This document shows, in pieces, positions 26,204-34,439 of a stretch of 64,000 bases of DNA. How positions within the stretch are numbered: position 1 is the first letter of the stretch; every line of letters begins with the position of its first letter. The position numbers and the translations under genes were made by a program. The notes below the pieces were generated by a model. That model was not told where the DNA came from. It worked only from the letters and a program-made list of their open reading frames with translations, and made no database searches. Origin of the DNA: Pseudomonas costantinii (GTDB lineage Bacteria; Pseudomonadota; Gammaproteobacteria; Pseudomonadales; Pseudomonadaceae); contig NZ_MDDR01000057.1 of NCBI RefSeq assembly GCF_001870435.1, positions 310,001-374,000 of the forward strand, in the 5' to 3' direction.

Positions 26204-27223
26204 ATGGGTAACGAAAGCATCAATTGGGACAAGCTGGGTTTTGACTACATCAAGACCGACAAGCGGTTTCTCCAGGTCTGGAAAAACGGCGAATGGCAAG
26301 AAGGCACCCTGACCGAAGACAACGTGCTGCACATCAGTGAGGGCTCCACCGCCTTGCACTATGGCCAGCAGTGCTTCGAAGGTCTCAAGGCCTATCGCTG
26401 CAAAGACGGCTCGATCAACCTGTTCCGCCCGGACCAGAACGCCGCGCGCATGCAACGCAGCTGCGCCCGCCTGCTGATGCCGCATGTACCGACCGACGTG
26501 TTCATTGAAGCCTGCAAACAAGTGGTCAAAGCCAACGAGCGGTTCATCCCGCCGTACGGCAGCGGCGGCGCGTTGTACCTGCGCCCGTTCGTGATTGGCA
26601 CCGGTGACAACATCGGCGTGCGTACCGCACCGGAGTTCATCTTCTCGGTATTCGCGATCCCGGTCGGCGCCTACTTCAAGGGCGGCCTGGTGCCACACAA
26701 CTTCCAGATCTCCACCTTCGACCGCGCCGCGCCACAAGGCACCGGTGCCGCCAAGGTCGGTGGCAACTACGCCGCCAGCCTGATGCCGGGGTCGGAAGCT
26801 AAAAAATCCGGTTTCGCCGATGCGATCTACCTGGACCCAATGACCCACTCGAAAATCGAAGAAGTCGGTTCGGCCAACTTCTTCGGGATCACCCACGACA
26901 ACCAGTTCATCACGCCGAAGTCGCCTTCGGTGCTGCCAGGCATCACTCGTCTGTCGCTGATCGAACTGGCCCAGACCCGCCTGGGCCTGAAAGTGGTCGA
27001 GGGCGAAGTGTTCATCGACAAACTGGATCAGTTCAAGGAAGCCGGCGCTTGCGGTACTGCTGCTGTGATCTCGCCAATCGGCGGTATCCAGTACAACGGC
27101 AAGCTGCACGTGTTCCACAGCGAGACCGAAGTCGGCCCGATCACCCAGAAACTCTACAAAGAGTTGACCGGTGTACAGACTGGCGACGTTGAAGCGCCAG
27201 CAGGTTGGATCGTCAAGGTCTAA
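26204..27223 (+). CDS. ilvE: Branched-chain amino-acid aminotransferase
   Basis: 339-residue fold-type IV PLP enzyme; interconverts Val/Leu/Ile and their 2-oxo acids. PLP lysine Lys184 in GTGAAKVGGNYAAS; other signatures are YGQQCFEGLKAYR and the late GTAAVISPIGGI. GAGGGTGTC precedes the ATG. It lies 105 bp after lpdV, with a REP remnant in between, so it can supply the keto acids used by the Bkd complex while probably keeping its own promoter. Confidence 0.95.
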   Translation: MGNESINWDKLGFDYIKTDKRFLQVWKNGEWQEGTLTEDNVLHISEGSTALHYGQQCFEGLKAYRCKDGSINLFRPDQNAARMQRSCARLLMPHVPTDVFIEACKQVVKANERFIPPYGSGGALYLRPFVIGTGDNIGVRTAPEFIFSVFAIPVGAYFKGGLVPHNFQISTFDRAAPQGTGAAKVGGNYAASLMPGSEAKKSGFADAIYLDPMTHSKIEEVGSANFFGITHDNQFITPKSPSVLPGITRLSLIELAQTRLGLKVVEGEVFIDKLDQFKEAGACGTAAVISPIGGIQYNGKLHVFHSETEVGPITQKLYKELTGVQTGDVEAPAGWIVKV

Positions 27224-27236
27224 GCCACACAGCTTT

Positions 27237-27273
27237 AAACAAGAACCCCGCCAAATTGGCGGGGTTCTTGTTT
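27237..27273. terminator. Intrinsic terminator after ilvE
   Basis: Perfect 16-base arms: AAACAAGAACCCCGCC, loop AAATT, GGCGGGGTTCTTGTTT. GC-rich stem with flanking A and T tracts on both sides, so it can stop ilvE (plus strand) and the facing GNAT gene (minus strand), whose stop overlaps it. Confidence 0.93.
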
Positions 27274-28159
27274 ATTTGGGGATATTCTGCGCAATCTTCT
27301 TGCCCATACTGATCCTGGGCTCCACCCCATACCCCAACGCCTCATAGAACCCGATCACCCCATCATTGCCGCCGGTGATCTGCAGGTTGATCTTCATGCA
27401 ACCCAGGGCGATCAACGCCTGCTCCGCATGCCGCACCAGCGAGGCACCCAAGCCTTGCCGACGATAGTCACTGTGCACCGCCACCGAATACAGCCAACCA
27501 CGATGGCCGTCGTACCCGGCGAGAAGGGTGCCGATCACGGTTTTTTTATCCGTGGCCACGAAGAACAGCCCGTCGTTGACCGCCAGTTTTTTATCGATCG
27601 CCAGGGTCGGCAAGTTGTGAGCGGTGTCATAGCCGAAAGCCGCCTGCCACAAGGCAGCCACCTGTGCCCGATGTTGACGGTCGCGGTATAGCCCAATGGG
27701 GTGCCGGGACGACAAAGGCTTTTCCATCACCAGCGTGCGCTCGTTGCCATGGTAAACGTCGCGCACAGTATGAAACCCAAGCTTGGTATAGAACGGCTCG
27801 GCAGTCAGCGATGACGGCACACTCAAGACCGTCACCCCCGCTTCACGGGCACGCAACTCGATTTCAATCATCAGCAGCCGGCCAATACCCTGCCCTTGCA
27901 GCGTCGGATTGACGAACACCGAGCGCACCACATTGGCATCGAGGGCAGCGGTGGCGACAATCACTTGGCCCTGGACTGCCACCAGCACAACGCGACGTTT
28001 CAGCAACGCCAACACGGCATCCGGGGTGAAGTTACTCGCAACCCGGGCGATCACATCCGCCGGGTAATCCCGCGCATTGCTGCTGTGCAAGGCCGCCAGG
28101 ATGACCTGGCTGATCCCCTCGGCATCGGCTGCCTGGGCGAGACGAACGGCGGTAGACAT
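27272..28159 (-). CDS. Tandem GNAT-domain acetyltransferase
   Basis: 295-residue protein made of two GNAT domains. The N-terminal one has VFVNPTLQGQGIGRLLMIEIELRA plus LGFHTV (about residues 80-125). The C-terminal one has VAVHSDYRRQGLGASLVRHAEQAL plus a second ALGYG (about 230-285). Two complete CoA-binding motifs in one chain suggest either an internal duplication or a two-site enzyme. The ATG at 28159 has AGGAGG upstream, the best ribosome site in the neighbourhood. Substrate unknown. Confidence 0.85.
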   Translation of the reverse strand: MSTAVRLAQAADAEGISQVILAALHSSNARDYPADVIARVASNFTPDAVLALLKRRVVLVAVQGQVIVATAALDANVVRSVFVNPTLQGQGIGRLLMIEIELRAREAGVTVLSVPSSLTAEPFYTKLGFHTVRDVYHGNERTLVMEKPLSSRHPIGLYRDRQHRAQVAALWQAAFGYDTAHNLPTLAIDKKLAVNDGLFFVATDKKTVIGTLLAGYDGHRGWLYSVAVHSDYRRQGLGASLVRHAEQALIALGCMKINLQITGGNDGVIGFYEALGYGVEPRISMGKKIAQNIPK

Positions 28160-28201
28160 GATTCCTCCTGGCTGACGCAACTATGTCAGACGCCACAATA
28201 A

Positions 28202-28230
28202 CAATGTGGGAGCTGACTTGCCTGCGATAG
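28202..28230. repeat. REP half unit
   Basis: CAATGTGGGAGCTGACTTGC and CTGCGATAG: one arm of the common REP type, without its partner. It is followed by ATAGCCATAGATATCTACAC, a segment that also flanks the giant palindrome at 52.5 kb. Confidence 0.6.
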
Positions 28231-28282
28231 CCATAGATATCTACACAGCTCTTGGCGCTTGGCCATTTTCTTTAGGTAGATT

Positions 28283-28350
28283 GAGTACATATCCGTTGCT
28301 GCGGTAACGGCCGCTTATGGTTTCGCCCTTACAGCCGATTCGGCTGCCAA
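28283..28350. repeat. Orphan terminal arm of the MITE-like family, copy B
   Basis: GAGTACATATCCGTTGCTGC and the following GGTAACGGCCGCTTATGG, TTTCGCCCTTACAGCCG match the outer arm of the 52.5-kb element almost base for base. No second arm is present before the ctlX start. The rest of the gap to 28460 shows only small GC hairpins (CTCCCGGCTGAG region) and no gene. Confidence 0.75.
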
Positions 28351-28460
28351 ACCCCACTTTTCAGCTCTCCCGGCTGAGCAGCCCCTCTGTTTCAGCCGGG
28401 ATTCACCCACCACAACGCACAAAATAGCTCCACTGCTCACCCCATGGATTTCGTGCACCC

Positions 28461-29387
28461 ATGCAAACCACTAACACCGTCTTGATGATTCGCCCGGCGC
28501 GCTTTGCCTTCAACCCGGACACCGCGATCAACAACCGCTTCCAGCGCCCACCCCTCGATCCACTCAGCGCGCAGCACAAAGCGCTGGAAGAGTTCGACGG
28601 CTATGTCGACACCCTGCGCCAACACGGCGTGGAGGTGCTAGTGGTACAGGACACCCCGGCGCCCCACACCCCCGACTCGATCTTCCCCAACAACTGGTGG
28701 AGCAGCCACGCCGATGGCAGCCTGGTGCTGTACCCGATGGAAGGCCAGAACCGACGACTAGAGCGCAATAAAGGCGTGCTGCAAGTACTGGAGCAACGCT
28801 TCGCGATCAACAGCACCATCGACCTGAGCCACCTCGAACAACAGAATATCTTCCTCGAAGGCACCGGCAGCATGGTGCTCGACCGCCAACACCGCATCAG
28901 CTACGCCTGCCACTCCGGGCGCACCCACCATGACGCCCTGCGCCAGTTCGCCGAACGCCTCGACTACCAGCTGTGCGTATTCCACGCCGTCGACCGCCAC
29001 CAAGCACCGATCTACCACAGCAACGTGATGATGAGCGTCGGCCGCGACCTCTCGGTGGTCTGCCTGCAAGCCCTGCCAGACACCGACGAACGCCAGGCCC
29101 TGGAACGCTCCCTGCGCGATACCGGCAAAGACATCCTCGCCCTCGACTTCGACCAGCTCGAAGCCTTCGCCGGCAACATGCTCGAAGTTCACGACCGCGA
29201 CGGCCAGCCGCTGTTGGTGATGTCCGCCAGCGCCTGGGGCGCCCTGCAGCCCGCGCAGCGCCAGCATGTGGAACGCCACACTCGGCCGGTGGTGGTGAAC
29301 ATCGACAACATCGAACGCATCGGCGGCGGCAGTGCCCGCTGCATGCTGGCGGAAGTGCATCTGCCCGCCCGCGCCACCTTCCAATAA
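28461..29387 (+). CDS. ctlX: CtlX-type citrulline utilisation hydrolase (amidinotransferase superfamily)
   Basis: 308-residue guanidine/ureido-group-modifying enzyme of the arginine deiminase/amidinotransferase fold. Active-site pattern: DSIFPNNWW (72-80), FLEGTGSMV with the catalytic Glu region (131-139), IYHSNVMMSVG with His186 and Asn188, and the catalytic Cys294 in GGGSARCML near the C-terminus. CtlX proteins are associated with citrulline breakdown to ornithine. Sixteen bases separate it from ornithine cyclodeaminase, which uses the product. Confidence 0.87.
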   Translation: MQTTNTVLMIRPARFAFNPDTAINNRFQRPPLDPLSAQHKALEEFDGYVDTLRQHGVEVLVVQDTPAPHTPDSIFPNNWWSSHADGSLVLYPMEGQNRRLERNKGVLQVLEQRFAINSTIDLSHLEQQNIFLEGTGSMVLDRQHRISYACHSGRTHHDALRQFAERLDYQLCVFHAVDRHQAPIYHSNVMMSVGRDLSVVCLQALPDTDERQALERSLRDTGKDILALDFDQLEAFAGNMLEVHDRDGQPLLVMSASAWGALQPAQRQHVERHTRPVVVNIDNIERIGGGSARCMLAEVHLPARATFQ

Positions 29388-29403
29388 ATAAAGGAGTCTT
29401 GCC

Positions 29404-30450
29404 ATGACCCGCTATATCGACGTCAACGACCTCAGCTACCTGGTCTCGCAAAAAGGCCTGCTGACCTGCATCAGCGAAATGGCCGAGTACATCCGCGCCG
29501 ACTACCTGCGCTGGCAGGATTTCGAGAAATGCGCGCGCCTGGCCAACCACTCCCCGGATGGCGTGATTGAGCTGATGCCGGTGTCCGACGCGTCGCTGTA
29601 CGCCTTCAAGTACGTCAACGGCCACCCAAAAAACACCCAGGCCGGCATGCTCACGGTGATGGCTTTCGGCGCGCTGGGTGATGTGGACACCGGCATTCCG
29701 GTGCTGCTCGCGGAAATGACCCTGACCACCGCGATTCGCACCGCCGCCACTTCAGCATTGGTGGCGCGCTACCTGGCCCGTGATAACAGCCGCAGCATGG
29801 CGCTGATCGGCAACGGCTCCCAGAGCGAATTCCAAGCCCTGGCCTTCCACGCGATGCTCGGCATCACTGAGATCCGCCTGTTCGATATCGACGCCAAGGC
29901 CACCGCCAAGCTGGCGGCCAACCTCAAGGCCTTCCCGGCGATCAAGGTGATCCTGGCCAGCAGCGTGGCCGAAGCGGTCAAGGGCGCGGACATCGTCACC
30001 ACCGTCACCGCCGACAAGGCTTACGCGACCATCTTGACCGACGAGATGATCGAGCCCGGCATGCACCTCAATGCCGTCGGCGGCGACTGCCCAGGCAAGA
30101 CCGAGCTGGACCGACGCATCGTCGAGCGCTCCCGCGTGATCGTCGAGTACGAGCCGCAAAGCCGCATCGAAGGGGAAATCCAGCACATGCCGGAAGACTC
30201 GCCGGTGACCGAGCTGTGGCAAGTCATCAACGGCCAGAAACCTGGTCGAGAGAATGCACGCCAGGTCACCCTGTTCGACTCGGTGGGTTTTGCCATCGAA
30301 GACTACTCGGCCCTGCGCTACGTGCTGGACGTGGCCAAGGCGTTGGAGGTGGGCAGCACACTTGAGCTGGTGCCGGACCTGGCCGACCCGAAAAACCTGT
30401 TTGCGCGTCTGGCCCAACAGCCTCGCGCACAGCACAAAAAGCGCGCCTGA
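29404..30450 (+). CDS. ocd: Ornithine cyclodeaminase
   Basis: 348-residue NAD-dependent enzyme converting L-ornithine to L-proline and ammonia, mu-crystallin family. Signatures: GMLTVMAFGALGDVDTGIPVLLAEMTLTTAIRTAATSALVARYLA, the dinucleotide fold ALIGNGSQSEFQALAF, and the HLNAVGGDCPGKTELD segment with the catalytic Asp. Strong ribosome site AAAGGAGTC. Pairs with CtlX to take citrulline through ornithine to proline. Confidence 0.93.
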   Translation: MTRYIDVNDLSYLVSQKGLLTCISEMAEYIRADYLRWQDFEKCARLANHSPDGVIELMPVSDASLYAFKYVNGHPKNTQAGMLTVMAFGALGDVDTGIPVLLAEMTLTTAIRTAATSALVARYLARDNSRSMALIGNGSQSEFQALAFHAMLGITEIRLFDIDAKATAKLAANLKAFPAIKVILASSVAEAVKGADIVTTVTADKAYATILTDEMIEPGMHLNAVGGDCPGKTELDRRIVERSRVIVEYEPQSRIEGEIQHMPEDSPVTELWQVINGQKPGRENARQVTLFDSVGFAIEDYSALRYVLDVAKALEVGSTLELVPDLADPKNLFARLAQQPRAQHKKRA

Positions 30451-30457
30451 GACCGCT

Positions 30458-30490
30458 CTGGCCTGCCGCTTTGCGCCCAAGGCGGGCCAG
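30458..30490 (+). terminator. GC-rich hairpin after ocd
   Basis: CTGGCCTGCC (30458-30467) pairs with GGCGGGCCAG (30481-30490) with one mismatch; no strong T-tract follows. A weak terminator or transcript-end structure separating ocd from the transporter genes. The remaining gap to 30706 carries the transporter promoter, which I cannot place. Confidence 0.4.
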
Positions 30491-30706
30491 AACCTCACAG
30501 GTAAAAAGCCGATTCAGCGCATGCAGCAGCCGATTCCGCTGCATTGCACTTTTTAACAGCGCAATTCGCGGTTTCTGCACGGGGTAAACGACACAAAAAA
30601 CGCACCATCATGAAGCATTCTGAGCGCGACCAAAGAGTCAGCAAATGAATGCAAGCCGTACCCTTTTCACTGCCCTGACATCAATTACAAAATATAGGGA
30701 CTCCAC

Positions 30707-31486
30707 ATGACTCCACTGCGATCACTCTTCGCCGCGTTGCTGTTGCCACTGTGCGCCACCGCCGCCCACGCCCAGGACTGGAAAGAAATCCGCTTCGGCG
30801 TATTCCCCGAGTACCCACCCTTCGAATCCGTCGCCGCTGACGGCAGCCTGCAAGGCTTCGATATCGAATTGGGCAACGCAATCTGCGCCAAACTCGAGGT
30901 CAAATGCACCTGGGTGCACAACGAATTCGACGGCATGATCCCAGCCCTGCGCGCACGTAAGTTCGACGCCATCATGTCCTCCATGGCCGTGACCCCGGCC
31001 CGCGAGAAAGTCATCGACTTCAGCGACCGGCTATTCCTCAGCCCAACCTCGGTGATCACCCGCAAAAGCGCCGACTTCGGCGATACCCCTGAATCGCTGA
31101 AAGGCAAGCAGGTGGGCGTGCTGCAAGGTTCGCTGCAAGAGGCTTATGCCCGCGCGCACCTGGCCAAGCTCGGTGCGCAGATCAAGGCGTACCAGTCCCA
31201 GGAGCAGAACTACGCCGACCTGCAAAACGGTCGACTCGACGCCACCCTGACCGACAAGCTCGAAGCCCAGCTTAACTTCCTGTCCAAGCCCGAAGGCGCC
31301 GACTTCAAGACCGGCCCAGCCTTCAAGGACCCGACGCTGCCCCTGGACATCGCCATGGGCCTGCGCAAGAACGACCAGGCGTTGCGCGACCTGATCAACA
31401 AGGGCATCGCCGCCGTGCAGGCCGATGGCACCTACGCACAAATCCAGAAAAAATACTTCGGCGATCAAGACATCTACAACGAGTAA
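30707..31486 (+). CDS. Basic amino-acid ABC transporter substrate-binding protein
   Basis: 259-residue periplasmic protein of the lysine/arginine/ornithine-binding family. Signal peptide SLFAALLLPLCATAAHA, mature start QDWKEIRFG. Family motifs: PEYPPFESVAADGSLQGFDIELGNAICAKL, FDGMIPALRARKFDAIMSSMAVTPAREKVIDFS. Immediately downstream are two permeases and an ATPase. With CtlX and Ocd next door, the likely ligand is ornithine, arginine or citrulline. Confidence 0.9.
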   Translation: MTPLRSLFAALLLPLCATAAHAQDWKEIRFGVFPEYPPFESVAADGSLQGFDIELGNAICAKLEVKCTWVHNEFDGMIPALRARKFDAIMSSMAVTPAREKVIDFSDRLFLSPTSVITRKSADFGDTPESLKGKQVGVLQGSLQEAYARAHLAKLGAQIKAYQSQEQNYADLQNGRLDATLTDKLEAQLNFLSKPEGADFKTGPAFKDPTLPLDIAMGLRKNDQALRDLINKGIAAVQADGTYAQIQKKYFGDQDIYNE

Positions 31487-31503
31487 CCCCCCGTTTCCCC
31501 ACA

Positions 31504-31605
31504 CGTAGCAGCTGTCGAGCTTAAGCGAGGCTGCGTTGGCCGCACCTCGGTCCAGAATCAGCGGTGCGCCCAACGCAGCCTCGCCGGGGCTCGGCAGCTG
31601 CTACG
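31504..31605. repeat. Long hairpin repeat between SBP and permease genes
   Basis: CGTAGCAGCTGTCGAGC with AGGCTGCGTTGG pairs with CCAACGCAGCCTCG and CTCGGCAGCTGCTACG across about 100 bases. Placed inside an ABC operon right after the binding-protein gene, it probably stabilises the upstream message or lowers permease expression, as seen for REP elements in other binding-protein operons; that effect is inferred. Confidence 0.75.
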
Positions 31606-31645
31606 GCGGGTGATGGCGGTTCGATGTCCAATGGAGATCTCCCCC

Positions 31646-32347
31646 GTGAACGAATTCTTCAACTTGCAGGGCTACGGCCCGATGCTGGCCCAGGGTGCCT
31701 GGATGACGCTCAAGCTGGCGCTCCTGGCGCTGGCCCTGAGCCTCGCCCTCGGCCTGATTGCCGCCGGCGCCAAGCTCTCCAGCGTCAAATGGCTGCGGGT
31801 GCCGGCCACGCTGTACACCACGCTGATCCGCAGCGTGCCGGACCTGGTGCTGATCCTGCTGATTTTCTACAGCCTGCAACTGTGGCTCAACGACCTGAGC
31901 GAAATGTTCGGCTGGGATTACTTTGAAATCGACCCGTTTACCGCCGGGGTGGTCACCTTGGGCTTTATCTACGGCGCGTATTTCACCGAGAACTTCCGTG
32001 GCGCAATCCTCAGCGTGCCCGCCGGCCAGTTGGAAGCCGCGACCGCCTACGGCTTGAGCCGCTGGCAGCGTTTTCACCTGGTGCTGTTCCCGCAGTTGAT
32101 GCGCTTTGCCCTGCCGGGCCTGGGCAATAACTGGCTGGTGCTGCTCAAGTCCACGGCGCTGGTGTCAATCATCGGCCTGTCAGACCTGGTAAAGGCCGCG
32201 CAGAACGCCGGCAAAACCACGAATGAGCCGCTGTACTTCCTGATCCTCGCGGGCCTGGTCTACCTGGTGATCACCACCCTCTCCAACCGCATCTTCAAGC
32301 GCCTCGAACGGCGCTACAACCTCGGCATCAAGGGGATGGCGCGATGA
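31646..32347 (+). CDS. Amino-acid ABC permease, HisQ-like
   Basis: 233-residue inner membrane permease with about five helices. The cytoplasmic EAA loop (VPAGQLEAATAYGLSRWQRFHLVLFPQL) touches the ATPase. I chose GTG at 31646 (GGAG nine bases upstream); ATG at 31631 would add five residues. Its last bases overlap the next permease start (ATGA). Confidence 0.9.
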   Translation: MNEFFNLQGYGPMLAQGAWMTLKLALLALALSLALGLIAAGAKLSSVKWLRVPATLYTTLIRSVPDLVLILLIFYSLQLWLNDLSEMFGWDYFEIDPFTAGVVTLGFIYGAYFTENFRGAILSVPAGQLEAATAYGLSRWQRFHLVLFPQLMRFALPGLGNNWLVLLKSTALVSIIGLSDLVKAAQNAGKTTNEPLYFLILAGLVYLVITTLSNRIFKRLERRYNLGIKGMAR

Positions 32348-33057
32348 TCGAACTGTTCCAGCAATACGGCTTGGCCTATCTGTTCAGCGATGGCACGGGG
32401 TTGTCCGGTGTCGCCATGACCTTGTGGCTGTTCATCATCTCCGTGGTCGTGGGGTTTTTCCTGTCGATCCCGCTGGCGCTGGCCCGCGTTTCGGAGCACT
32501 TCTGGCTGCGCTGGCCGGTGGAGGTCTACACCTATTTGTTTCGCGGCACGCCGCTGTATATCCAACTGCTGATTTGCTACACCGGGCTGTACAGCCTGGA
32601 GGTGGTGCAGGACAACGCCCTGCTCAACCAGTTTTTCCGCAATGCACTGAACTGCACGCTGCTGGCCTTCGTGCTCAACACCTGCGCCTACACCGTAGAA
32701 ATTTTCGCCGGGGCGATCCGCAATATTCCCCACGGCGAAATCGAAGCGGCACGCGCCTATGGCCTGCACGGCTGGCGGCTGAACCTGTTTGTGGTGGTGC
32801 CCGCGGCGCTGCGTCGTGCGCTGCCGTCCTACAGCAATGAAATGATCTTGATGCTGCACGCAACGTCCTTGGCGTTTACCGCCACCGTCGCCGACATCCT
32901 CAAGGTGGCGCGCGACGCGAATGCCGAAACGTTCCTGACGTTCCAGGCGTTCGGTATCGCCGCCCTGCTCTACATGCTGCTGTCCTTTGCACTGGTGGGC
33001 CTGTTTCGACTGGCCGAACGTCGCTGGATGCGTTTTCTTGTTCCTACCCGAGGCTAA
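32344..33057 (+). CDS. Amino-acid ABC permease, HisM-like
   Basis: 237-residue second permease. Helices such as GVAMTLWLFIISVVVGFFLSIPLAL, the YLFRGTPLYIQLLI segment typical of polar amino-acid permeases and the EAA loop IPHGEIEAARAYGLHGWRLNLFVVVPAAL. Pairs with the upstream permease as a heterodimer. Three bases before the ATPase gene. Confidence 0.91.
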   Translation: MIELFQQYGLAYLFSDGTGLSGVAMTLWLFIISVVVGFFLSIPLALARVSEHFWLRWPVEVYTYLFRGTPLYIQLLICYTGLYSLEVVQDNALLNQFFRNALNCTLLAFVLNTCAYTVEIFAGAIRNIPHGEIEAARAYGLHGWRLNLFVVVPAALRRALPSYSNEMILMLHATSLAFTATVADILKVARDANAETFLTFQAFGIAALLYMLLSFALVGLFRLAERRWMRFLVPTRG

Positions 33058-33060
33058 CCC

Positions 33061-33897
33061 ATGAATCAGTCCGCGCAGGCCCTGGCCACTTATCCTGTTG
33101 ATGAACCCGCAGCCAAAACAACCACACAAACCGCTGCGATCAAGCTTCAGGTCGAAGGCATCCATAAACGCTACGGCGAACACGAAGTGCTCAAGGGCGT
33201 GTCCCTTAACGCACGCAATGGCGATGTGATCAGCCTGATCGGCGCCAGCGGCTCGGGCAAAAGCACGATGCTGCGTTGCATCAACTTTCTGGAGCAGCCG
33301 GACGCCGGAGTGATCACCCTGGACGGCATCAGCATCGAAATGCAGCAAGGCCGCGCCGGCACGCGCGCGCCGCACCAGGCGCAACTGCAAAACCTGCGCA
33401 CACGCCTGGCCATGGTGTTCCAGCATTTCAACCTGTGGAGCCACATGACCGTGCTGGAAAACATCACCATGGCCCCGTGCCGGGTGCTGGGGGTCCGCGC
33501 CGCCGAGGCGGAAAAACGTGCGCGGATGTACCTGGACAAAGTCGGCTTGCCGGGCCGTGTGGCAGATCAATACCCGGCATTTCTGTCCGGTGGCCAACAA
33601 CAGCGCGTGGCCATCGCCCGCGCCTTGGCGATGGAACCGGAGATCATCCTGTTCGATGAACCGACGTCAGCGCTCGACCCAGAACTTGTAGGAGAAGTCC
33701 TCAAAGTCATACAGACGTTGGCCGAGGAAGGTCGTACCATGCTGATGGTCACCCACGAAATGGGCTTTGCCCGCCAGGTGTCCAGCCAAGTGCTGTTTTT
33801 GCACCAGGGTCGGGTCGAGGAGCAAGGCGGCGCCGAAATCCTCGACCACCCCAACAGCGAACGCTTGCAGCAATTTCTTTCCAACCGTTTGAAGTGA
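33061..33897 (+). CDS. Amino-acid ABC transporter ATP-binding protein, HisP-like
   Basis: 278-residue ATPase. Walker A LIGASGSGKSTMLRCINFLEQP, signature LSGGQQQRVAIARAL, Walker B IILFDEPTSALDPEL and the H-loop MVTHEMGFA. An N-terminal extension of about 30 residues (MNQSAQALATYPVDEPAAKT) precedes the usual start and is not typical of HisP; a later start is possible. Energises the two permeases. Confidence 0.91.
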   Translation: MNQSAQALATYPVDEPAAKTTTQTAAIKLQVEGIHKRYGEHEVLKGVSLNARNGDVISLIGASGSGKSTMLRCINFLEQPDAGVITLDGISIEMQQGRAGTRAPHQAQLQNLRTRLAMVFQHFNLWSHMTVLENITMAPCRVLGVRAAEAEKRARMYLDKVGLPGRVADQYPAFLSGGQQQRVAIARALAMEPEIILFDEPTSALDPELVGEVLKVIQTLAEEGRTMLMVTHEMGFARQVSSQVLFLHQGRVEEQGGAEILDHPNSERLQQFLSNRLK

Positions 33898-33901
33898 ACT
33901 C

Positions 33902-34399
33902 ATGGATACCAAGGCCAACGGACCCCATTCTTCCCCCGCGCTGGACCGCATCGATGAGGCAATCATCGACGTGCTGCGGCACCAGGGGCGTATCACCTAC
34001 GAAAAGCTCTCCTCCTTGGTGCACCTGACCCCCAGGCCCTGCCTGGAACGGGTGCGCAAGCTGGAACGACGCGGGGTGATTCGCGGATATGGGGCGATCA
34101 TTGATGTGCAGATGGTCTCACCGGGCCTGTCGCTGCTGGTGCTGGTGGCCTTGTCCAATCAGAGCGGGCGCTCGGCGCAGAAGGCTTTCGAGGCGTGTGT
34201 CAAAGCTTGCCCGCAGGTGTTTGAATGCCAGTTGATCAGCGGGCCGTTCGACTACAGCCTGCGCATGCGCTGCCGCGATATGGAGCATTACCGCGTGCTG
34301 ACGGAGACCTGGTTGAACAACGATGAGTTGCACATTGATAAGTTGGTGGCGCATCCGGAGTTGGCGGTAGTGAAAAACACTGCCACGGAGCTGACCTAA
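33902..34399 (+). CDS. Lrp/AsnC-family regulator of the citrulline/ornithine cluster
   Basis: 165-residue Lrp-type protein. Helix-turn-helix: LDRIDEAIIDVLRHQGRITYEKLSSLVHLTPRPCLERVRKLERRG; RAM domain: VFECQLISGPFDYSLRMRC. Starts four bases after the ATPase stop, so it is in the transporter operon. By position it probably senses an amino acid of the ornithine group and controls ctlX-ocd and the transporter; no site is identified. Confidence 0.85.
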   Translation: MDTKANGPHSSPALDRIDEAIIDVLRHQGRITYEKLSSLVHLTPRPCLERVRKLERRGVIRGYGAIIDVQMVSPGLSLLVLVALSNQSGRSAQKAFEACVKACPQVFECQLISGPFDYSLRMRCRDMEHYRVLTETWLNNDELHIDKLVAHPELAVVKNTATELT

Positions 34400-34405
34400 C
34401 CTGTC

Positions 34406-34439
34406 CACTGTAGGCGCTGGCTTGCCGGCTCCTACAGTG
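34406..34439. terminator. REP-like hairpin between convergent genes
   Basis: CACTGTAGGCGCTGGCTTG pairs with CCGGCTCCTACAGTG. It sits after the Lrp gene and overlaps the last codons of the facing DUF4130 gene, so it likely marks transcript ends for both. Confidence 0.6.

Noticed and set aside
30600..30706. Sigma-54 promoter for the basic amino-acid transporter
   Set aside because: No GG/GC pair with the -24/-12 spacing was found in the leader.
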